A stretch of DNA of 14,016 bases. Source: Ilumatobacteraceae bacterium. Lineage in GTDB: Bacteria; Actinomycetota; Acidimicrobiia; Acidimicrobiales; Ilumatobacteraceae. The notes below the pieces were generated by a model that had not been told where the DNA came from, made no database searches, and worked only from the letters and a program-made list of their open reading frames with translations. The stretch covers positions 1 through 14,016 of the forward strand of contig JAENVT010000456.1 in the NCBI GenBank assembly GCA_016650435.1, read 5' to 3'. The translations under genes were made by a program, and so were the position numbers. Positions 6,252 to 12,948 of this stretch are shown here, in pieces. Each line of letters begins with the position of its first letter. The stretch's first letter is position 1.

Positions 6252-7658
6252 CTACGGCAAGCTGCCCAACGCCGCGAGTGTCGAAACTGCTGACTCCGAC
6301 AACATGTCGACGACCGCCGTCACCGGCTTGCCGGCGCCCGTGACGGCGGCGAGCGCGCGACCGCCCGAAGCCGCAGTTGGTTGGTCGACCGTCAAGATGA
6401 CGAAGCCGGCCGACGGATCGACCTGACGGACCACGGCGCCCTTCGAGATGGCGCGCCACAGGAGATCGAGACGAACCGCTCCCGGACGATTCGACGTGCG
6501 GCCACCGACGACTTCGAACCACCACGTCTTGCCATTGCGGTCGCTGGCGCGCAGCGTTGGCACCACGCTGGGTATGACCGTCGCTTGGTCATCGAGATCG
6601 GTGAACGCAGCCTCGGTGAGCAGCCACCTGGCGATTTCCTTCGACGACCAGCCCCCTGGCAGCGGCTCGGTTTTGCGACCATCGTTTGCCAACAACCCAA
6701 CAGCCAACCGATCGTGCTCTGTTCTCGTGCCCTCCTCGGCGACGCGGCGGCGGGCCGCCTCGATGTATTCGGGCTCCGTGTCGTAACCGATGTACGACCT
6801 GCCGGTGCGCACAGCGGCGACTGCTGTCGTGCCGGAGCCGACGAAGGGATCGAGCACAAGATCGCCGACGTAGGTGTTCATGTGGATCAGCCGCTCGGGC
6901 AGGCCGACCGGAAATGGCGCCGGATGGCCGACACGGCTGGCCCGCTCTGGAGGGATCTCCCACACGTCGACGGTTGCCTCCATGAACTCGTCACGAGTCA
7001 TCGAGCTGATCGATGGAAGTCCGATCTTGGCGCGATCCTTTGCACTGATCGCTCGGTCGAAGCGGCCCTTCGAGGCGATGATCACGCGCTCGCTGAGGTC
7101 GCGGATCACAGGGTTGCCCGGGCGCTGAAAGCTCCCCCACGCACAGTTGCCGGCCGCGCCGCGCTGTTTGATCCACAGCACTTCACCGCGCAGCAGCAAT
7201 CGAAGATCGTCCTGCAGGATTGTCGTGACGTCGGCGGACAGCGACCGGTACGGACGCCGGCCGAGATTGGCCACGTTGATCGCGATGCGTCCGCCCGGTT
7301 CGAGCACGCGTACGCATTCGGCGAACACGTCGCGAAGCTGTTCGAGGTACTCGATGTACGTCGCCGGAACGTGACCGTGCCCGAGCGCCTCTTCGTACTC
7401 TTTGCCGGCGAAGTAGGGCGGCGATGTGACAACGAGTGCGACGCTGTTGTCGGCGACATCGCCCATGTGCCTGGCATCGCCGACGATGAGCCGATCGATG
7501 CATTTCGGTGGAGCGACCTGATCGTCGGCGCTGACCTCTGGCGCTTGAAATCGTTCGTAGAAAGCCGTCGAATCGTGACCCTCTCGGCGACCGACCCCAA
7601 ACGACGACGTTCGGGTGCCGCGTCGCCGGGCCGTTGGCTGGTCGGCGGTATCCTCCAC
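6252..7658 (-). CDS. Beta-class DNA methyltransferase (TSPPY motif) with extra C-terminal domain
   Basis: Site-specific DNA methyltransferase of 468 residues using SAM to methylate an exocyclic amino group. Motif IV is TSPPY (78-82), and motif I, DPFVGSGTT (270-278), comes after it; this order (IV, target-recognition region, I) defines the beta class. TSPPY favours N4-cytosine but does not exclude N6-adenine. Residues between about 130 and 255 would hold target recognition. Residues about 325-468 are not part of the catalytic domain. They include TWWFEVVGGRTSNRPGAVRLD (from about 378), a strand-E-V-GG pattern reminiscent of PD-(D/E)XK nucleases in which the expected lysine is replaced by valine. 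No separate restriction gene is adjacent, so it looks solitary. GTG 7658 is preceded by a TAACGT box at 6 nt. Target sequence unknown. Confidence 0.9.
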   Translation of the reverse strand: MEDTADQPTARRRGTRTSSFGVGRREGHDSTAFYERFQAPEVSADDQVAPPKCIDRLIVGDARHMGDVADNSVALVVTSPPYFAGKEYEEALGHGHVPATYIEYLEQLRDVFAECVRVLEPGGRIAINVANLGRRPYRSLSADVTTILQDDLRLLLRGEVLWIKQRGAAGNCAWGSFQRPGNPVIRDLSERVIIASKGRFDRAISAKDRAKIGLPSISSMTRDEFMEATVDVWEIPPERASRVGHPAPFPVGLPERLIHMNTYVGDLVLDPFVGSGTTAVAAVRTGRSYIGYDTEPEYIEAARRRVAEEGTRTEHDRLAVGLLANDGRKTEPLPGGWSSKEIARWLLTEAAFTDLDDQATVIPSVVPTLRASDRNGKTWWFEVVGGRTSNRPGAVRLDLLWRAISKGAVVRQVDPSAGFVILTVDQPTAASGGRALAAVTGAGKPVTAVVDMLSESAVSTLAALGSLP

Positions 7659-7664
7659 GCGGCA

Positions 7665-7670
7665 ACGTTA
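7665..7670 (-). promoter_or_regulatory. -10-like box TAACGT before the methyltransferase gene
   Basis: On the minus strand TAACGT is followed by 6 nt and then GTG 7658, suggesting a leaderless transcript. It is back to back with the -10-like box of the oxidoreductase 40 bp away. Confidence 0.45.
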
Positions 7671-7709
7671 CGCGTCCCACGCTGCCCGCCCGGCGATACG
7701 GGGCTTCGG

Positions 7710-7715
7710 TAGTGT
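7710..7715 (+). promoter_or_regulatory. -10-like box TAGTGT before the FadH/OYE oxidoreductase gene
   Basis: TAGTGT is followed by 8 nt and then ATG 7724, leaderless geometry. No -35 or Shine-Dalgarno sequence was recognised. Confidence 0.45.
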
Positions 7716-7723
7716 GACCGCCG

Positions 7724-9742
7724 ATGGGTTACCGGTATCTGTGGACTCCGTTGGCGCTCGGTCCCGTCACCGTGCGCAATCGCATCGTCTTCAGCGCCCA
7801 CCTCACCAACTACGCCCGCGACGGCAAGCCCACCGAGCAGCACGTCGCTTACTACGCAGCGCGCGCTGCCGGTGGCGCCGGTCTGATCGTCACCGAAGAG
7901 CACTCGACGCATCCAACGGACTGGCCGTACGAGAAACTGATCCACGGCTTCCATCGAGATGTGATCCCCGGCTATCGGGCGATCACAGACGCAGTGCATC
8001 GCCACCGCGTCCCGATCTTCGCCCAGATCAACCACAACGGCGGTCAGGCCAGTTCGATGTTCTCGCGGCTGCCCGTGTGGGCACCGTCTGCCGTCGCTGA
8101 TCCGCTGTTTCGCGAGGTGCCGAAGGCTGTCACCCGACGCGAGATCGACGAGATCGTCGCCGGCTATGCACAGGTGGCAGAGCATTGCGCCGAAGGCGGC
8201 TTCGACGGCATCGAGTTGCAATGCAGCCATTCGTCGATCGTTCGCGGCTTTCTGTCCCCTGCCACCAACAGGCGCACCGACGAGTATGGGGGCTCGCTCT
8301 TCAACCGCGCCAGGCTGATGATCGACATCGTCGACGCAGTGAGACGGGCGATCGGCACCAACCTGGCGCTCGGCGTGCGCATCTGCGGCGATGAGTTGAT
8401 CGAAGGTGGCACGACCATCGACGACGCGGTCGAGGTTGCCCGGCTTGTGGAGGCAACCGGTCAGGTCGACTACATCAACACATCGATCGGTGTCGCCACG
8501 GCCAGTTTGTTCATGATCGAAGCGAGCATGCACATCCCGCCCGGCTACGCGATGTTCATCCCTTCCGCCATCCGCAAGGCTGTCGATCTGCCGGTAGTGG
8601 GGGTCGGACGGTTCAAGGATCCGCTGCAAGCCGAACGCGCCCTCGCCGAAGGTCACTGCGATTTGGTCGGCATCGTTCGCGGACAGATTGCCGACGCCGA
8701 CTTCGCCGCCAAAGCCAAGGCCGGCGCCACCGACGACATCCGCCTGTGCCTGTCGTGCAACCAGGAATGCGTCGGCCGCATGGGCCTCAACCGCTGGCTC
8801 GGCTGCATCGAAAACCCCAAAACCGGAAAAGAGGCGGTTGCGGCGGCGGCGGCGACGAGCCGCACGGAGAGCGAGACCAAAGCGAAGCGGAGGCCAGTCC
8901 CGACCATTCTGATTGTGATTGGCGCGGGGCCGGCTGGGTTGCAGGCGGCGATTGCTGCAGCGCGGAGCGGGCACACGGTGACGGTGTTCGAGAAGGAACG
9001 TCATGCCGGCGGACAGGTGCGGCTGGCGGCGTCGGTGCCGAATCGCGCCGAGTTCGGCGACATGATCCGCAACCAACTGACCGAGTGCCGCCGCTTGGGT
9101 GTGACGATCGAATACGGCGTCAGCGTGTGGCCCGGGCTGATCGCCGAGCGCAAGCCGGATCACGTGATCGTCGCCACAGGTGCCGAACCACAGCGGCCGT
9201 GGTGGGTGCCCGCCGATGCCGATCAGGTCGTCGACGTGCGCGCTGTGCTCGACGGCAGCGCGAGCCCATCCGGTGACGTAGTGGTGATCGATGAACTCGG
9301 CTTCCATCAGGCCACATCGGTGGCCGAGCTGCTCGCCGATCGCGGCTGCAATGTGGAGGTCGTCACCAACGGGATGGTCGTCGGTCAGGACCTCGGCATC
9401 ACGCTCGACATGGAGAACTGGTGGATGCGGGCGACTGCAAAAGGAATCGTCCAGTCCACCGATCTTGTCGCCATGGGCATGGGGGAACCTGCGCCGCGTC
9501 GTGTGCTCAACCTGTTACACCACCCCACGGGCACCAACGTCACTCGTTCACCGGATTGGGTGGTGCTGGCCGTACCCGGCAGCCCCGTCGAGTGGCTCTA
9601 CAACGATCTAAGAGCTGCGGGTGCAAGCGTTGAACGCGTCGGCGACTGCGTCGCCCCGCGTCGTGCGCACGCTGCCGTGATCGAGGGCGAACGGGCCGGC
9701 TCGGCCCTCGCCAGTCGAGTGTTTGACGCGCGCACGGGGTAG
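7724..9742 (+). CDS. FadH/OYE-family FMN, 4Fe-4S, FAD oxidoreductase (mycofactocin-associated type)
   Basis: A 672-residue enzyme built like 2,4-dienoyl-CoA reductase and trimethylamine dehydrogenase. Residues 1-335 form an FMN TIM barrel (LGPVTVRNRIVFSAHLTNYA, QINHNGGQ 101-108, RRTDEYGGS 183-191). A [4Fe-4S] cluster motif C-x2-C-x3-C-x11-C follows (C342, C345, C349, C361). An Ala-rich charged linker (about 368-392) leads to the FAD/NAD(P)-binding domain, beginning with ILIVIGAGPAGLQAA near 395. The N-terminal wording, including HLTNYA and THPTDWPYEKLIHGFH, closely resembles what I recall of the mycofactocin-system FadH/OYE oxidoreductase 2 group. That assignment is from memory, and no mft biosynthesis gene is present in this window. 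Substrate unknown. The canonical His-Ala-Gly of dienoyl-CoA reductases reads His-Asn-Gly here (H104-N105-G106). Confidence 0.92.
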   Translation: MGYRYLWTPLALGPVTVRNRIVFSAHLTNYARDGKPTEQHVAYYAARAAGGAGLIVTEEHSTHPTDWPYEKLIHGFHRDVIPGYRAITDAVHRHRVPIFAQINHNGGQASSMFSRLPVWAPSAVADPLFREVPKAVTRREIDEIVAGYAQVAEHCAEGGFDGIELQCSHSSIVRGFLSPATNRRTDEYGGSLFNRARLMIDIVDAVRRAIGTNLALGVRICGDELIEGGTTIDDAVEVARLVEATGQVDYINTSIGVATASLFMIEASMHIPPGYAMFIPSAIRKAVDLPVVGVGRFKDPLQAERALAEGHCDLVGIVRGQIADADFAAKAKAGATDDIRLCLSCNQECVGRMGLNRWLGCIENPKTGKEAVAAAAATSRTESETKAKRRPVPTILIVIGAGPAGLQAAIAAARSGHTVTVFEKERHAGGQVRLAASVPNRAEFGDMIRNQLTECRRLGVTIEYGVSVWPGLIAERKPDHVIVATGAEPQRPWWVPADADQVVDVRAVLDGSASPSGDVVVIDELGFHQATSVAELLADRGCNVEVVTNGMVVGQDLGITLDMENWWMRATAKGIVQSTDLVAMGMGEPAPRRVLNLLHHPTGTNVTRSPDWVVLAVPGSPVEWLYNDLRAAGASVERVGDCVAPRRAHAAVIEGERAGSALASRVFDARTG

Positions 9743-9760
9743 CCACGAACACTCCGATGA

Positions 9761-9766
9761 CATACT
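9761..9766 (+). promoter_or_regulatory. -10-like box CATACT before purE
   Basis: CATACT matches TATAAT at four of six positions and is followed by 6 nt and then GTG 9773. It is weaker than the other boxes because the first T is missing. No Shine-Dalgarno sequence precedes the GTG. Confidence 0.35.
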
Positions 9767-9772
9767 GAGCCG

Positions 9773-10267
9773 GTGAACGAGCACGCGCTGGTCGCAGTGG
9801 TGATGGGGTCGTCCAGCGACTGGTCGACGATGAGCAAAGCCGTCGACGTGCTGCAGCACTTCGGCCTTGCCCACGATGTGCGGGTGTTGTCGGCACATCG
9901 CATGCCGGACGAGATGTTCAGCTTCGCCGAATCAGCCAGGGAGCGTGGCCTGCGGGCAATCATTGCCGGCGCGGGCGGCGCTGCCCACCTGCCGGGAATG
10001 CTCGCCGCGAAGACAACGGTTCCGGTGCTCGGCGTTCCGGTGGTGTCTCGACATCTCGGCGGGCAGGACTCGCTCTACTCGATCGTGCAGATGCCCGCGG
10101 GCGTACCTGTCGCGACGTTTGCGATCGGCGAAGCAGGCGCGACGAACGCCGCGCTGTTCGCCGTGGCGCTGCTGGCTGGAGCCGATCCCGAGCTGACAAG
10201 TGCACTCGACGCGTACCGCAGCCAACGTCACGACGACGCCGCCGCGGCAGTCCTTCCGCCACAATGA
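9773..10267 (+). CDS. purE: N5-carboxyaminoimidazole ribonucleotide mutase
   Basis: Class I PurE, converting N5-CAIR to CAIR in de novo purine synthesis in the cytosol, directly after the PurK step. It has 164 residues, a normal length. Motifs are VMGSSSDWSTM (10-20), SAHRMPDEM (40-48, with the catalytic His at 42), IIAGAGGAAHLPGMLAAKT (63-81) and SLYSIVQMPAGVPVAT (100-115). The start is GTG 9773; no upstream in-frame alternative fits the family. The stop TGA 10265-10267 lies inside the first unit of a 14-bp tandem repeat and overlaps an ATG, beginning the mini-ORF chain that leads into purK. The usual bacterial purK-purE order is reversed here. Confidence 0.97.
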   Translation: MNEHALVAVVMGSSSDWSTMSKAVDVLQHFGLAHDVRVLSAHRMPDEMFSFAESARERGLRAIIAGAGGAAHLPGMLAAKTTVPVLGVPVVSRHLGGQDSLYSIVQMPAGVPVATFAIGEAGATNAALFAVALLAGADPELTSALDAYRSQRHDDAAAAVLPPQ

Positions 10268-10330
10268 TCTCGGCACAATGATCTCGGCACAATGATCTCG
10301 GCACAATGACCACGGCGCAATGATCACACC
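10261..10330 (+). repeat. 14-bp tandem repeat (three perfect plus two diverged units) bridging purE and purK
   Basis: The unit ACAATGATCTCGGC occurs perfectly at 10261-10274, 10275-10288 and 10289-10302. It then diverges as ACAATGACCACGGC (10303-10316) and GCAATGATCACACC (10317-10330). Unit 1 contains the purE stop and unit 5 contains the purK start. ATGs fall at 10264, 10278, 10292, 10306 and 10320. Replication slippage is the simplest origin. The period is not a multiple of three, yet every unit regenerates an ATGA stop-start overlap. Confidence 0.95.
10264..10323 (+). other. Chain of four 5-codon mini-ORFs (MISAQ x3, MTTAQ) linking purE stop to purK start
   Basis: Reading from ATG 10264, ATG ATC TCG GCA CAA TGA ends at 10281, and the next ATG (10278) overlaps its stop as ATGA. 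The same happens from 10278 to 10295 and from 10292 to 10309. From 10306 the frame reads ATG ACC ACG GCG CAA TGA, ending at 10323 in the overlap with purK ATG 10320. The purE stop itself overlaps ATG 10264. A ribosome could therefore terminate and restart five times without an untranslated gap. No Shine-Dalgarno sequence lies within the repeat. The frames are directly visible; that they are translated is an inference. Confidence 0.6.
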
Positions 10331-11432
10331 GCCTGCAACGCTCGGCATCCTCGGTGGTGGCCAACTCGGCCGGTACTTCGTGATGGCGGCGCGGACGATG
10401 GGCTACGGCACGGTGGTCCTCGAACCCGATCCGCACGCTCCGGCGGGGAAGGTGGCCGACGAACACATCGTCGCCGCGTTCGACGACGAGGGCGCGTTGA
10501 AACACGTAGCCGCGGTCTGTGCGGTGGTGACCACTGAGTTCGAGAATCCTCCCGCGGCGGCCATGGAGTTGCTCAGCGTGCACACGGCGGTTCGGCCCTC
10601 GGCGAGTTCCGTCGCCATCGCCCAGGACCGCCGCGCCGAGAAGGCGTTCTTGCGCTCCGCTGGTGTGCCCATTGCGCCATACGTGGTGATCGAAACCGAT
10701 GACCATGTCGACATCGCCCGTGAGTTTGACTACCCGGCCATCTTGAAGACAGCGCGCCTGGGATACGACGGCAAGGGACAGATTGCCGTTGCCTCTCCCG
10801 GCGATCTACGCGACACGTGGCTACAGCTGAACCGTCAGCCATGTGTGTTGGAGCAGCGGCAGCGGCTCGACGGTGAACTTTCCGTGGTGTTGGCCCGCAA
10901 CGCACACGGCGACACCGCGACGTATCCCGTGGCACACAACACCCACGTCAACGGAATCTTGGACTGCACCGTCGTTCCATACGCGGCGAACGGAGCAACC
11001 AAACTGGCCGACGCGATCGCCACCGCGCTCGACTACGTCGGCGTGCTTGCTGTGGAGATGTTCATCGTCGATGGACAATTGCTCGTCAACGAATTGGCAC
11101 CACGCCCGCACAACAGCGGGCACTGGACCCTCGATGCGGCGCGCACCAGCCAGTTCGAACAACAGGTGCGAGCCGTGTGTGGTGTCGGCCTCGGAGACCC
11201 ATCGATGACCGTCCCGGCGGTGGCGATGGTGAACCTGCTCGGTGATCTGTGGACCGACCTCGAGCCTGATTGGTCCGCCGCGTTGGCCGACCCCGCGGCT
11301 TCGCTTCATCTGTACGGCAAGACGACACCGCGACCGGGCCGCAAGATGGGCCACATCACGGTCACGGCGGCAACACCCGAAGAAGCCCAGCACCGGGCGA
11401 TGGCCATTCGAAGCAGCCTCACCGCTGGCTAG
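10320..11432 (+). CDS. purK: N5-carboxyaminoimidazole ribonucleotide synthase
   Basis: ATP-grasp enzyme that makes N5-CAIR from AIR, ATP and bicarbonate, supplying PurE. It has 370 residues, a normal length. Motifs are ILGGGQLGRYF (10-20, nucleotide-binding N-domain), TTEFEN (71-76), ARLGYDGKGQ (145-154, ATP-grasp glycine loop), CVLEQ (175-179) and NELAPRPHNSGHWT (257-270, metal and phosphate site). All expected motifs are intact. ATG 10320 lies in the last repeat unit and overlaps the stop of the preceding mini-ORF, so expression is probably coupled to purE. No independent ribosome binding site is visible. The stop codon TAG 11430-11432 falls within the -10-like box of the next gene. Confidence 0.97.
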   Translation: MITPPATLGILGGGQLGRYFVMAARTMGYGTVVLEPDPHAPAGKVADEHIVAAFDDEGALKHVAAVCAVVTTEFENPPAAAMELLSVHTAVRPSASSVAIAQDRRAEKAFLRSAGVPIAPYVVIETDDHVDIAREFDYPAILKTARLGYDGKGQIAVASPGDLRDTWLQLNRQPCVLEQRQRLDGELSVVLARNAHGDTATYPVAHNTHVNGILDCTVVPYAANGATKLADAIATALDYVGVLAVEMFIVDGQLLVNELAPRPHNSGHWTLDAARTSQFEQQVRAVCGVGLGDPSMTVPAVAMVNLLGDLWTDLEPDWSAALADPAASLHLYGKTTPRPGRKMGHITVTAATPEEAQHRAMAIRSSLTAG

Positions 11433-11435
11433 TCT
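11430..11435 (+). promoter_or_regulatory. -10-like box TAGTCT before the DedA gene
   Basis: TAGTCT starts with the purK stop codon and is followed by 9 nt and then ATG 11445. It could provide a leaderless internal promoter in addition to read-through from purEK. Confidence 0.35.
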
Positions 11436-11444
11436 GCGCAAACC

Positions 11445-12083
11445 ATGGTTGCCGGAATCATCACCGACCTCACCGATTGGCTCGACCGGACCTCCGGCCA
11501 CAAGTGGTTCTTGGTGGTGATCCTGGTGATCGCACTCCTCGATTCGGTGATTCCGGTAGTTCCCAGCGAGACCTGCGTCATCATCGGCGGTGTCGCCGCA
11601 GGGTTGGGAACCCAGAACCTCCTCGCTGTGATCGCCGCCGGCGCGATCGGAGCCTTTATCGGAGACAACTGCGCCTACATGATCGGGCTGAGGGCCAGTG
11701 ATTGGTTTCGGCGTCGTGCTGAGCGCAAGCCGAAGTTCGCTCGAAAACTGGCCTGGGCGCAGTTGCAGATCCTCGAACGCGGCGGACTGCTGCTGATCAC
11801 CGCACGATTCATCCCCGGCGGGCGAACGGCATTGACGTTGTCGTGCGGAATCACGCGGCAGAGCCGTTGGTGGTTCATGCGGTGGGTCGCGCTGGCAACC
11901 ATCATCTGGGCGACGTATTCGGCGCTGCTCGGGCGCATCGGTGGCGAGGCATTCGAGAACAATCACACCAAGGCGTTCGTGACGGCGTTCAGCCTGGCGA
12001 TCGGCACGAATGTGCTCATCGAGGTCGCTCGACACTTCCGTAAGAAGCGGCGCGAAGCCGCTGCCGCAGCGGCGGCAGGTTGA
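11445..12083 (+). CDS. DedA/VTT-domain membrane protein
   Basis: A 212-residue inner-membrane protein of the DedA (SNARE-associated, VTT) family. Members act in lipid-carrier or phospholipid flipping and in membrane homeostasis; this member's substrate is unknown. Visible features are the hydrophobic helix WFLVVILVIALLDSVIPVVP ending in the re-entrant P-S-E motif (about 21-42), a Gly/Ala-rich segment AAGAIGAFIGDNCAYMIG (64-81), the family signature ARFIPGGRTALTLSCG (about 124-139) and further hydrophobic helices around 147-165 and 175-192. The C terminus is KKRRE followed by an alanine run. ATG 11445 is 12 nt after purK, and the TGA stop overlaps a possible TTG start of the next frame. It may sit in a purEK-led transcript, but no functional link is implied. 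Confidence 0.88.
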   Translation: MVAGIITDLTDWLDRTSGHKWFLVVILVIALLDSVIPVVPSETCVIIGGVAAGLGTQNLLAVIAAGAIGAFIGDNCAYMIGLRASDWFRRRAERKPKFARKLAWAQLQILERGGLLLITARFIPGGRTALTLSCGITRQSRWWFMRWVALATIIWATYSALLGRIGGEAFENNHTKAFVTAFSLAIGTNVLIEVARHFRKKRREAAAAAAAG

Positions 12084-12088
12084 CCGTG

Positions 12089-12925
12089 ATGAATCGACAC
12101 CTCGTCCAGTTGAACATCGCCACCTTGCAACATCCACTCGACGACCCGCACACTGCCGATTTCGTCAACGCGCTGCCGATCGTGAACGAGGCAGGCGAGC
12201 AATCGCCGGGGTATGTGTGGCGTCTGCAATCCGACAGCGGCGACGCCACCGACATCAGGGTCTTCGACGATCCCCTGATGATCGTGAACTTGACGGTGTG
12301 GGAGTCGCTCGAAGCGCTGAAGGCGTTCGCGTACCGCGGGATTCATCGCGATTTCTTCCGCAGGCGCGCTGAGTGGTTCGTCCCTGGTTCTACACGCACG
12401 GCATTGTGGTGGACGCCCGCCGGATCGCTACCCACAACAGACGACGCCAAACGCCGGCTCGAGTTCATCGACGTCTTCGGTCCGTCGCCGTACGCCTTCG
12501 GGATGGGTCAAAACCAGCCGGCGTTGGTGATCGAGCGAGTTGGGTCCGATGACGCTCGGGCCGCGGACGTGATCCGGCAGCTGCAGGATGACGGCGACGT
12601 GTCGACAGCCGACAACGATGGCCTCGTCGTCGTCGAGCTCGACGACGTGGCAGCTGGATTTGGCGCGTATCACCGGCTCGACGACACAACAGCGGAGGTC
12701 GCGCGCATTCATGTGGCCCAAACGGCACGAGGCGTGCGCGTTGGCGCGGCCATCGTGGCGGAGCTCGAAGCGCTCGCCAGGGCCAACGGACTGAGTCGTC
12801 TGTTGCTAGAAACCGGGCCCCAAATGGTCAGCCTGTACGAGAACTTCGGCTTCCGGGTCCGCAACGGCTCCCAACACGGCAAGGCGGTCACCTCGACACA
12901 CGTGGAGAAGCTGCTCACCACATAG
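12089..12925 (+). CDS. DUF3291 domain fused to a GNAT N-acetyltransferase
   Basis: A 278-residue two-domain protein. Residues 1 to about 137 match the DUF3291 pattern: LVQLNIATLQHPLDDP (5-20), DFVNALPIVNEAGEQSPGYVWRL (from 24), MIVNLTVWESLEALKAFAYR (from 64) and ALWWTPAG (105-112). This domain belongs to the dimeric alpha-beta barrel group, and its function is unknown. Residues about 143-278 form a GNAT fold with the acetyl-CoA loop ARGVRVGAAIVAELE (from about 213) and the terminal LYENFGF (249-255). ATG 12089 is preferred because GCAGG lies about 9 nt upstream; TTG 12080, overlapping the DedA stop, and GTG 12086 are in frame. No acetyl acceptor can be named. It follows DedA directly and probably shares its transcript. 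Confidence 0.82.
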   Translation: MNRHLVQLNIATLQHPLDDPHTADFVNALPIVNEAGEQSPGYVWRLQSDSGDATDIRVFDDPLMIVNLTVWESLEALKAFAYRGIHRDFFRRRAEWFVPGSTRTALWWTPAGSLPTTDDAKRRLEFIDVFGPSPYAFGMGQNQPALVIERVGSDDARAADVIRQLQDDGDVSTADNDGLVVVELDDVAAGFGAYHRLDDTTAEVARIHVAQTARGVRVGAAIVAELEALARANGLSRLLLETGPQMVSLYENFGFRVRNGSQHGKAVTSTHVEKLLTT

Positions 12926-12935
12926 CCGGGCCGTT

Positions 12936-12941
12936 TAGCCT
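12936..12941 (+). promoter_or_regulatory. -10-like box TAGCCT before the ETF alpha gene
   Basis: TAGCCT fits TANNNT and is followed by 7 nt and then ATG 12949, leaderless geometry. It lies in the 23-bp gap after the GNAT gene, so the electron-transfer genes may have their own promoter. Confidence 0.4.
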
Positions 12942-12948
12942 GACGTGG

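Noticed and set aside
5213..6343. A 376-codon open frame on the plus strand
   Set aside because: A shadow of the CFA-synthase gene on the opposite strand.
6381..7712. A 443-codon open frame on the plus strand
   Set aside because: A shadow of the DNA methyltransferase, whose motifs IV and I are unmistakable on the minus strand.
7106..9307. A 733-codon open frame on the minus strand
   Set aside because: It lies antisense to the FadH/OYE oxidoreductase and overlaps the methyltransferase. Its translation shows no family motifs and it is explained by high-GC third-position bias.
10261..10330. Repeat array as a CRISPR or replication-origin iteron set
   Set aside because: There are no spacers between units, and the units overlap the coding ends of purE and purK. 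Nothing else suggests an origin.
10821..12137. A 438-codon open frame on the minus strand
   Set aside because: Antisense to purK and the DedA gene, with no domain recognised.
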